From Ctenosaura bakeri (taxonomy: Eukaryota; Chordata; Lepidosauria; Squamata; Iguanidae): DNA of 64,000 bases. The stretch covers positions 124,001 to 188,000 of the forward strand of contig CAOLHI010000146.1 of assembly GCA_948474755.1 (NCBI GenBank), given 5' to 3'. The translations under genes and the position numbers were made by a program. This document shows, piece by piece, positions 39,801 to 51,800 of this stretch (its first letter is position 1; each line of letters begins with the position of its first letter). Under the pieces are notes generated by a model that did not search any database, had not been told where the DNA came from, and saw only the letters and a program-made list of their open reading frames with translations.

Positions 39801-42800
39801 CATCCTCCCCTTCCCATTCCCTTGCTTTTTGCCTGGATGCACAAGCCTTCCTTCTCTGTGCCCCAGCAAAAGTCAAGCAAATGGGAGTGAGAGCCCTGCA
39901 TTTGCAAAAGGAAGGTGCACCAGAACCTTCCGCTGATTCTCCCACTATCATTTCCTTGCCTTTTGTGAAGACACAGGGAAGGAAGGCATTTATTTCCAGG
40001 CAAAAGGCAAGAGAATGGGAAGGAGAGACAGGGGAGAGGCACACGCACACACCTTCTTCATGCACAGGATTGCCCTTTCTCTTTGCTTGCCTTCTGCCTG
40101 GGCATATGGAAGGAAGGGACGCATGCCCAGGCAAAAGGCAACAAAATGAGGGCACAGAATGAGGGAGGCAGTATGAACATACCTTGTCTGCATATGGGGC
40201 TCCTCCCTCTTATTCCCTTGCCTTTTGCTTGGATATGGAGAAGGAAGGCACATGCTCCCAGGCAAAAGGCAAGGGGATGGGCAAGGGAATGCACACTCAG
40301 ATGAGAAGACTTATTTGTTGTTGTTTTTGACTTTTTGTGAGGGTTCTACACACCAAATTCTCATGAAGGGGAGCACTGCATTTACTTAGGTGATTGTTAA
40401 CATATCAACATTAAAAATCAATGGTTTTTTATAAAAAAATAATATCATCATTTTGTTTTAGGCAGAAAATTAGAATGACCAGAACTGATAAGCAAATAGT
40501 GTAGATAGTAAGTCAGGAGGGTCTTGGATTTCTAGAACTGAAGACAGATATTCAAAATCACTTGACAAATATTATCCTTATAGCTTTTGGCCACTTGATC
40601 CTTATCTTCAAGTCATGCTTGGTACTGCCATCAGATCCTGTGGCAGACATAATCTGGGAATGTATTATATTCCCCTTCCCCCTTCATCATCTACCCTGGT
40701 CTCTGTTACAAAAGTAACTGTAGGTTATCAATTCTTCCTGGATTAGCTTAGAGATGGTCAATGCCTGGGGGGAGGAGCCAACTACGATGGCAGAGAGAGG
40801 CTAAATATTCGACTCCCGGAACAGATGATTATAAAATAATTTCAGAAGCCTTTTTCAAAACAAAGAAAGAATGTGAGTAATTAATTGAATAATGTGGGAA
40901 AGAATGTAAGATAAGATAGTGGATTGGTTTCGATTCTTCTCCAACTGGAGGGAAAATAAAAGACTCTGTTTAAACTGCAAATAACTGTTGAAACGGACTG
41001 AAAGCAAAACAGTTTTTTTTTTCCCCCCTTTGTGGTCCTTGAGATATATGCCGCCTAAAAAAAGGTCTATAAACACCCTGTTTGGAAGCGACCTACAGCA
41101 ACAGATAAAACATATAATCGTCTAGTTAGAGATTTTGAAAATATAAACTTAAACTCTAACGGAGACGAAAAAGTCATTAAAATGGCGGCGAAGAAAGCTG
41201 CGAACGGAGCTAATGAAGAGATAAAAACTTTTATACACAAGCTTATTACAGAGTCTAATCAAGCTCTTGTTACTACAATAACATCTAATATAAGGGCAGA
41301 AATGGGGCAATTGCAGGAAAAAATCTCACAGGAGTTAAAAGCATTGGACCTTAAAGTGGATGATATAAAAAAAACCCAAGGGAATCAGCAGACCAGACTA
41401 GCACAACATGATGGCAGGATTTCTTTGTTAGAGAGACAAATTATCCAGTTCCAAGACCAGAACAGAAGAAACAATGTGAGGATTCGTGGATTCGCAGAGC
41501 AGCCACAACAAAGTCAAAAATCCTTGAAAGAGGAAGTTTTAAAATGGCTAAAAAGCATTGTTCCTGAGATTTTATGGGAAGATTATGACATAGAGAGAAT
41601 TCATCGTGTGTCAGCTGCAAGAAGAGGAATAATTCCCAGAGATATTATAATGAGAATTGCGAATTTCAACAAGAAAGATGATTTGATGAGAGCTGTTAGA
41701 AAGAATCCAGGAATATTGAAGTATCGAGATAACACAGTGGAAATTTATAATGACTTATGCCGCGAAACAATAAATTGGAGAAGGGAAATGAAACCCTGCA
41801 TCATAGTTCTACAGAGAGTTGGGATAAGATACAGTTGGGGATATTCCATCTTTCTGAAATTCCAATATGCTGGCAAATACCACAGAATAAATTCTCTTGA
41901 ACAAGGATTGCAACTCCTGAGAGAACTGAAACTGATCCAGCAAGAGGAAAAGGAAGAGGAAGGTGCGGTTGGAGGAGCGGAAGAAGGAGCAGTGGGAGGA
42001 GCAACTGAAGAAGGAGCAGCGGGAGGAGCAACTGAGGAAGGAGTAGTGGGAGGAGTAACTGAAGAAGGAGCAGCGGGAGGAGCAACAGGAGGAGCAAAGA
42101 AGAAGACTTCGGGAGATAAACGAAAGGACAGAGGCTGAGGAGGACTGGAAGAAACAATATGATATAACAGAAGAAGAAGAAAGAGCATTTCATAGAGTAG
42201 GAGAAGGGTAGATGACTACTGAGTAAAATATATTCTTATAGATTATAAATGCATAGAGATAGATTTATATATATATAAAGCAAGAGGGTAGAGAGAGGGA
42301 AGGGAGGGGGAAGAGAGGGAAAAAAAATATGGGAAAGAAAATAAATCGGGAGAGGGTATTGGTCTCTATGCCGGGAGTTGGCATACCTTCACCCCCCCCC
42401 AGGACCATGGTTGGTCGTTTCCAAGGCAGAAGCGCTTTGGAGGAAGAGGGGGGAGAAATGTTTGTGTGGGGAGGGGAGGGGAGGGCGGGAAGGGGGAGGG
42501 GAGTGGGAGGGGGGAAGGGAAGGGGAAGGGGAGCACCATCACATTAAAGAGCCAATGGGGAGTGGGATTAGAAAATTCAAAATATGAAAAATGGAGAATA
42601 GATTGAGAATATCAACATTGAATGTGAAAGGTTTGGGGTCAATAATAAAGAGAAAAAGGATAGAATCGATATTAAAAAAAAATAAGGCCGATATAATTTT
42701 TTTACAAGAAACACATGGAAAAAGAGATAAAAAAAATGAGCTTAGATTGAACTGGGTAGCCATTTATGAGGAAGCATTTGGTACATCCAAATCAAGAGGA

Positions 42801-45800
42801 GTTGCAATAATAATTTCCAAAAGATGCAATTTCATTGTAACAAGTGTGGAGTTAGATGAAAAAGGTAGATATGTAATTATACAAGGTGAAATAGATGGAG
42901 AAACATATGGCATAATGAATATTTACGCACCTAATGAAAAGCAAAAAGAGTTTTATGAAGAAATATTTAATAAGATCAAAAAAATGAAAGGAGACTATAC
43001 AATAATTGCAGGTGATTTTAATATGGTGATGGATAGATGGAAAGATAAATCAGATCCATCAATTAGAGATAGATATAATAATATAACAATTTTGAATAAA
43101 TTAGTGAGTAGAAATGAACTGATAGATGTTTGGAGGCTAATAAAGGGTGAAGAAAAGAAATATACGTATTATTCATCAGTTCATAAAAATTACTCAAGAA
43201 TAGATTATATTTTTGTTTCAAAGAATATGATACCTAGATTAATAAATACAGAAATTGAAACAATAAAAGTGACAGATCATGCTCTGATGAACTTGGATAT
43301 AACTATGAAAAGGAATTATAGAGAAGCAAAAAGGCGGAGACTGGATACTAAGTTATTTAATTATAAGGAGATAGTAAATAAAATAGAGAAGGAGTGGCAA
43401 GAAATTTGGGATATAAACAATAAGGAAGTAACACAAGATGTATTGTGGGATACAATGAAGGCAGTGGTAAGAGGATTATGCATTAAAGAATCAAGCAAAT
43501 TAAAGAGACAATTAGGAGAAAAAAAATTAAAATTAGAAAAAGAAATAAAGGAACTAGAGAATGATTATATAATAGATAGAACTAAACAGAAATTAATAAT
43601 ATTACAAGCAAAAAGAGATGAATTAGAAAAGATAGAAATGGACGAAGTTCAGAAAAATCTAATATACTTGGAAAGGGAATACTTTGAATATAGTAATAAA
43701 AATTCTAAAATGCTGGCTAAGTCAGTACAATCAAAAAAAACTAGAAATATGATTGGCGTAGTTAAAGATAAATTTGGTAAAGAAAAAAGGTTGATGAAAG
43801 AGAAATTAAAAATATTTGAGGAATTTTTTCGAGAATTGTATTCAGCAGAAGATAAATCTTTAGAGAACGTAGAGGAGTATATTAATGAAAATTGGAAAGT
43901 AAGATTAACAGAACAAGATAAAGGATTGATGGAAGAAATGATATCAGAAGAGGAAATAGAAGAAGTAATAAATAATTTAAAAGGAGGAAAATCACCAGGA
44001 TTGGATGGACTAGGTCCAGAATATTATAAAACATTTAAAAAAGGTTTAATTCCTAAACTAAAAGTGTTATATAATAGTATATTGAGGGGTGAAAAAATTC
44101 CATTATCATGGAAGCAGTCACTAATAATATTAATTTTAAAACCAAATAAGGATCCTATGGATCCAGGTTCTTATAGACCAATATCTTTAATAAATCAAGA
44201 TGCAAAAATCTTGACAGCAATAATGGCGAAGAGGTTAAATAAATTTATTTATAAGTATATACATAAAGATCAATGTGGTTTTATTCAAGGAAGACAGATG
44301 GCAAATTTAATAGGGAAAACGATAAATAAAATAAATATAATGGACAGAGATAAACAAAAAGCTGGAATTTTAGCCCTAGATATATTTAAAGCCTTTGATT
44401 GTGTGGAATGGCCGGCATTAAAAACAATTTTAAATAAAATAGGATTAGGAGAGAGATTTAAAGGGTTAATAAATCAATTGTATTCACATAATACATCTGT
44501 AGTGATGGTAAATGATGGATTTACAGAACAGATTCAAATAACAAGAGGAACGAGACAAGGATGTCCATTATCTCCAGTTTTATTTGCAATAGTTATAGAA
44601 ATGTTAGCGAATGTGATAAGAAATGATGAGAATTTGGAAGGAATTGGAGTTAAGGAAAAAAATAAAATAAGCTTATTTGCAGATGACACATTGTTGACAA
44701 TTAAGGATCCAATTGAAAAGATAGATAGGATAGATAAATATTTAATAGAGTTTGGGGAGAAGACGGGATTAGAAATAAATTGGGCCAAATCAGAAATAAT
44801 GTTATTTAATTATACTAAAGAAGAAGTACAAAAATTTATAAGTAGTAAAAGAGGATTACTTAAAATAAAAGAATCAATTAAATATTTAGGAATAGAGATT
44901 ACAAAAAATTTACAAGAATTACAGGAAAAAAATTTCAAGAAATTAAGATTAGAAACAAAAAGGAAATTAGAGGACTACAAAAATATAAAGCTATCGTGGT
45001 TTGGTAGAATAGCAGTGGTAAAAATGAAAATTTTACCTAAAATTAACTTTTTGTTTAGAATGCTACCAATAAAAATATCAGAGGAAGAATTAAAGGAGTG
45101 GCAAAAGATATTAAATAATTTTTGTAATGGAAATAAAAAATCGAGGATTAACAAGAAATATTGGTATAAAAGTCAAAAAGAAGGTGGCCTGGGACTTCCA
45201 AATTTAAAATGGTATTATTATGCAAATCAATTGAGATATATCATAGAGGGGGTTTCAGGAAAGGGTGATTTAGATTGGTTAGAGATAGAAGATATGAATA
45301 TAGAGACAAAATTAGAAAATATATTTTTTAGGAATTTTTCAAAGAAAGAAATGGAGAAGATAGAAAATCCTTTTATAAAAAATATAATAGAAATATGGAA
45401 AAAAAATAAAAGAAAATTAATACCGAATATATCAATATTAACTCCGATAGTGATGATGGAAAAATTTCCAATAAATTTAAGAGAAATAACAGAGAAAGAA
45501 ATAAAAAAACAAAAAATTTATAGATTAAAAGAATGGATGAAAATAATGATAAATAAAGATAGAATGAAAGAGAGATTGCAGGAAACTAAAATATCCTGGT
45601 TTAATTATATACAATTAGAGCAATGGACAAAGAGTATGAAAAGATATGTTAAGGATTTTAAAGAATATACTAAATTTGAACAAATTATTATTCAAAGAGA
45701 AAATATGCAAGAAAATGAAATACTAAAAGGTATTACAAGTGAAATATATAAAATATTAGCAAAAGAACAAGAAGAGGATTTTCTTAGAAAAATATGGGAG

Positions 45801-48800
45801 GAAGAGATAGTACAAAATATAGATATACAAGAATGGAGAAAAATTTGGAAACAACGTCATTTAAAAAAATTATCAATAAGAATAAAAGAGAATTATTATA
45901 AATTAGTGTGGAAATGGTACTTGACTCCAGTGAAATTAAATCAAATAGATGAGAAATATTCAAGATTATGTTGGAGAGGATGTCAAGAAATTGGTACATA
46001 TATGCATATGTGGTGGAATTGCAATAAGATAATGGAGTTTTGGCAAAAGGTTTTTAAAGAGATAAAAGAGATTATAGGAGCAGATATACCAGTATGTCCA
46101 AATATTGCATTGTTATCTATATATGATAAGGTTGAGTGTACTCAAGTAAAGAAAGAATTAATAACAAATTTGTTAACTGCAGCGAGATTAATAATAGCAA
46201 AAAAATGGAAAGCAAATGAAAAATTTCAAATAGAGGAATGGTATAACGAAGTGTGGAAAATCGCAATTAATGATAAACTAACATGTAGAATTAGGTTTAT
46301 GAAAGGTTTGGTTAAAGGGAATGATTTTGAAGAAATTTGGAAAATATTTTTGGATAAAGTTCTGAAAAGAGATAGTAATACTACCCTGTCAAAAGAAGAA
46401 TGGCAATTTTGGAAAGTGGATTAAATAAAAAGTTGGCTCTGGGGGTGGGTATTTTTTAGTTTTAGTTTTGTTTTTCTTTTATGTTGTATATTTTGTAATT
46501 CTTAGTAGGTGTGTGTGTTAAACTTGTGATTTATAGATTTAAAAGGATAAGTGATGTCAATGTTTTTTTAAAAAAAAAGTTAAAAGAATTAACAATAGAA
46601 ATAGATTAAAGGGGATGTGAAAAATATTGAATTAAATGTGAAATTATAATAGTTGAACAGATTTATAAATTTAAGGGTAAAGGTGCAAAATAACAATGAA
46701 AGTTAGTATTGCTTAAGAGAAGAGAAAAAAAAGAAAAAGAAAAAAAAATATTTTTTTTAATTCACTATTATGTATATCACATGGTGTTTAATTTTTTTTT
46801 CTTGTTTTGTATTTGTGATTTAGTTATATAATTAATAAAAATTTAAAAAAATTAATTAATATATATTAAAAAAATAATAATAAAAAAAAAGAGATGGTCA
46901 ATGCCTTTCAGAAGCAGTACTTTCACGGCTGGAACAGATAAAGGTGACCCACCAAAGTTACAATGCCTGGAAGGAAAGCCAGAAAGGGAGACAGAACAGC
47001 AAATGTCTACCTCTCCTTCAGCTCTCACTGCCACAGCGTAAGTATATTAGAAATGGTTCATTTATTTTACAGCAAATGAACAGTAAATAGTGGTTATCAA
47101 GTTATACTGTATATTACAGCAAAAAGAAGAAAAATTGCCAGCAGATGGGTACAAAGTATCTACTACACACAGTTTCCATCCTCAAGTGTTACACAGAAAA
47201 AGAGTTCTAATATGCATGTTCCAAAACTGCATAATGTTGCCCTCAAGTTGTTTCTGACTCTCACGGGGTTTTCTTGGCAACATCCGTTCAGAAGTGGTTT
47301 GCTACTGCCTTCCGTTGAGGCTGAGCAAATGTGGCTTGCCCAAAATCATCCAGTGGGTTTCCATGGATGAATGCAGATTCGAACCCTGGTCTTCCAGAAT
47401 CCTAGTCCAGCATTCAAACCACACTGGATTAATGCATAATTTTACAAATGTATAATGTTACAGGATGAAATAGAAGTGAAGTGGCTGAGACAGAGACACT
47501 TAAAATGGATTTTATTCATCCTACTGTTACAAGTGTCTACGTGTCACAGAATACAATACAGTGCCAAATTCTTAACAAGACACTTCATGTACTGGCCAAT
47601 TGCAATTTTTGAATTGAAAAACTGGTGCTGACAAAATGTGTTTATGTATCAAATTCACTTTTCCTCTACTTGGGGAAAAAAATGAACACTTTTTTTTAAT
47701 GAAAAGCAATGATATCTAAGAAACTGTGTGGACTATTCACACAATTGTGTGGAATATTAGGTTCTCACTCAAACATTACATAACTACTGCCTAAAGAGCC
47801 AAAACAAAAATAAATAAAAATACCCTGAGGTTCATTAGTATAATAACAAAGCTTACCTATGCCCTAAGTCAAAGATGCCACAAGTTGTCTGGGGTCACAC
47901 ACAAGGAATTTAAGAAATCCAAGAGGATTTCTGTCTTTATGAAAATTCCACAAGCCATTGCATGTGGCAATTGGTGTGTGGTGGTGGTGGGGAATTTCCT
48001 GTTCATGGAGGAAAAGGTCTCAATATAGTCCTCTCCAACCCAGAAACCTACAGGTAAATGAACCATATTGACTGAGGATTATGGAATTATGCTCCTACAC
48101 ATCTAGAGAGAACTAGGTTGGATTTGGTTGGTCTTCTGCCTTGTGACAAATTCTAAATCCAATGTCCTTGGGATCCTAACTTAAGTGTTTAGATAAGGTA
48201 CTTCTTGAAACATATTGACATCAGCACAGTAGGTTACTAAGGAGACTTACACTTCCAATTTACACTTTTCTTCTAATTTATACATTTTGCAACAGAGGAA
48301 TCTAAACAAGTGTTTTAGTAAGAACCACTGTCACTTTTCTCACTGACTTTATTGTTTCGGAAGCAGAAACAAACCATATGAAAGAAATCAAGGTAACTTT
48401 CTGATGTCTTATTTATGTGTTTGATGTGAGATCTACTTCAACCTTCAGCATATGTAACTTCTTCCTGTGCTTTGTTTACACTATTAGTTCCTGAGGAACT
48501 AATTGCTAGTGAAGAATTTCCCAGCATCTAGGTCTGTATAAACAAAGTTACGCAGAGCCTAACATTAACTCTACAGCTTCCTCATTTTCATGACTCAACA
48601 TTTAGCTTTATAAAGTGGTGGCTTTTCTCGTTTTCATCTACCACTGGCACCCAGCTATAATCCCATCTTCTTCTTTAATAATACTAACAATAACAATAAT
48701 AAAGAGTTATTAAAAATGCAAGAGGAGATATTAAGGTTAACCTAAACCAATAAACTGGCAAGCAGAAGCTATGTAAAATATCAACACAGTAGGTAGGTAA

Positions 48801-51800
48801 CCCATGGTTTTTCATTCTCCAGATCCATTCAGATCATGCACTCTCTCCCATCAATAAAACCCTGACTGCAGCTGTGGGCTGTGTAATGTGGACATTTATC
48901 CCTTCAAAGCTGGAAGAACACCAAACATTCCCACATAGGTTGCCAAAAAAAAGTCACTGGATGCTAATAGTTTCCATTTAGCCACAGCATGACAGAAAGG
49001 TTCAGAAAGAGTCAGAAAACACATCTTCAACATCTGAGCGCAGATACATGTAATCTCAAACACTGTTAATGAGGAACAAAAGCTGAGAATTATATCAGTT
49101 TCTATAGGCTTACCACAGGCACATGATGTAGGAAATAGGGTACTGGTCTAGATAACCTAATCTAGAATGTGTATCTACTGGTATTCAAGGAAATCATCTT
49201 CTTGTAACAGAAAATGCTATGTTGATGGATCTTTATGCATATATAATATGTTCTTAACTACTAAGAAAATCATTTCTATTATTATGCATATTAACTATGA
49301 ATTATTCATAGTCTGCCAAAAAAATACAGCTATATAGTTAACTAGTGATGAAAGCAGGGTAGAACTCATGGCCAATACAACAGAGCATCACCACCTAGAA
49401 ATTTTGACACCATTCACAAATAACAAAGTTTGGATTCAGCAGAATGGGCAGCAGCTCAAAGGGCTTCCCACCACTACCACCAATGAAGCTCCCTGAAAAG
49501 CCTCCTGAGGAAGCTCAGAATAGCCAAGAGTAGAAGGGGGTTTATGAAAACTCAGAGAAGAAGTTTGATAGATATCTTTTGCATGTTAGCCAAGGGCTCC
49601 AATTATCTGAAATACTAACACGAAAATTACAGACAGCCATCGTCAAATCCGAAGCTTTTAATGAAAGCTTATATGTTCATGATACTTCAATACTCATTCT
49701 GTATTTTCAGTATGTAAAATTTTGTTCTCTTCAAATGTTTTGTCAAAATTATCTCCATCTGTCTTTCACAGTGTCACTATTCAAGCCAAGCTGTGCTTGA
49801 CAACTCTGCAAATATTTATATAGCTAGCCTCTATCTCACTGTATCTTTATAAGTGTCATTTATATGCTATTATATAATGATAGCACTTGCACCTGCTATT
49901 CAAGTTACAGCATTTCCTTTAAATTTGGAAGCCAAAATAGCTTTGCAGGCTGTAGACTGCTCACAGGTACTAGGGTGCACACTGACATTTAAGTGGTATA
50001 CACTGACTTTGGGAAATCTCTCACTGTACAGAATTGTGACTGGAACACCATCACATTTTTCAGACATTTCTTCTTAAGATACAGTGAAAGGGTAAGATGA
50101 TGCCAAAGTATTTACAGAAATATTCTCATTTAGAAATCTAATTTTTCATGGTCCAAGGCTGAGCCACCAATTTTAAAGTTGGAAAGAAAGTTCTGGAAAG
50201 AAACTGCAACAGTATTTTTAGCTACTTTTTAAATGCTTGATGGCTATTAACCATTGGCCTGTGATACAATACACACATCCCTGCTATTCACCTTGTTGTC
50301 TTCTCAACAACCATGAAGAATGAGACAGCAATATGAGGAATGCCATAAGCCAGCATAAGTACCATACAATACTCTTCCTCTACATTTAGTGAGATCACCC
50401 CTCATACTGATAAAAGTAACCAAAAAGTTAACAGCTAAACCCACGAAAGTCATGGCTCCTCATTGTTGTATCATGCAAAAAGGATTATGAATAATTGGTT
50501 CTTGTGCATTTTTCGGGCTTTGAGACCGTGTTCTGGTTGTATTTTCTCCTGATGTTTCACCTGCATCTGTGGCTGGCATCTTCAGAGGAATGGTGAATTG
50601 GAAGTGGAGTGGAGAATATATATGTCAGTCTCCTCCTCCAGAGGGGAGGAATCAATTAGCATAATAGTCCTATTGTGTGTATTGAATACTTGTTCCTGTA
50701 CATTCTCCACTCCACATACAATTCACCATTCCTCTGAAGATGACAGCCACAGACGCAGGTGAAATGTCAGGAGAAAATACAACCAGAACACGGTCTCAAA
50801 GCCCGAAAAATCCACAAGAACTAATGGATTCTGGCTGTGAAAGCCTTCGACTCTACATCGATTATGAATAACTTTGTCATTTTGTCAATAAATTTGTCAT
50901 TAAATTTATCAACATAGCACATTGAGGACATGTATTAAAATGAGATTAAAAACTACCGGATATTTTCATAAGGTTACTTTAGTGCAGGGGACCCCTGTAA
51001 ATATAATTTGCTCCTGGAACCCCCCAAGACTTAACTTAATATATAAACATTTAGATTTAAATATTCAAATATGCATTTAAATACTCAAATATTTATTTAT
51101 TAAAGTATTATGGAGACTAGGATTCAAATCCCCGCTCAGATACTGGATGACCTTGGGCAAGTCACATTCTCTCAGCCTCTGAGGAAGGCAAAGGCAAATC
51201 CCCTATCAACAAATTTTGCTAAAAAATCCTAATTACTAACTGTATAATATTTGCAAAGTTGCATTTAATACAATGAAGGCTTAAAAATATGATCATGTCA
51301 AAATACGATCATGTCAAAGTACACTAGACACAGATATGGTGTCTTTGCAAAGACATTTGGAAATGAAATTACCAGGGGAGTTATACTGGAAAATCAATGT
51401 CTTTGAACCATGGGAATATTTTTTACAGTATTTTAATAGGCTTGGTACCAAAGAACACAGAACTTCATTCCAGAACGTGAGCTATCAACATTCTAGTTGT
51501 TTATACACAAATCTGTTCAACTGTGGAAAATATCTGCTCATTGCTAATAGTCTTAAAGTAACACGTATGGTTTACTAAAAAAAAACATTATAGGAGTTTC
51601 AGACAATAATGTCGTCTAACTTTTTTTAAAAAAACTTATTGTAAAAGACACAAAATATATGCAAATCAAATCAAACATGATGGTGTAATGTGGCAATGTA
51701 ATATAATGAATAAAGATCTTTTTAAGACATTTTCTGTCATATGACCATACTGTGCCTTATCATAGGTATTAATGAAGAATGTCCATCATTTGAAATGTAG

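Larger units (their letters stand above)
40767..46890 (+). mobile_element. Full-length L1 retrotransposon with both ORFs open
   Basis: 6.1 kb from GGGGGAGGAGCCAACTACGA to an A-rich tail, flanked by a perfect 17-bp target duplication. Layout: 5' UTR about 415 bp, ORF1 318 codons, 452-bp G-rich spacer, ORF2 1277 codons, 3' UTR and tail about 466 bp with AATAAA at 46834-46839. The coding strand is strongly A-rich, as in other L1s. The intact ORF2 and exact duplication show a very recent insertion. It lies in USP25 intron 1 in antisense orientation, a position usually tolerated. Whether it can still move depends on ORF1, whose C-terminus is unusual (see findings). Confidence 0.95.

Noticed and set aside
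39672..40304. Six overlapping open frames of 65-129 codons on both strands
   Set aside because: They are produced by the hairpin-unit minisatellite; the translated repeats have no domain and no consistent start.
41745..42193. Minus-strand frames of 130-147 codons rich in Pro/Ala/Ser/Leu
   Set aside because: Antisense of the GA-rich ORF1 tail repeat; no independent support.
42329..42587. Small frames in the L1 spacer
   Set aside because: Gly/Arg runs come from the G-rich tract, and there is no similarity to L1 proteins.
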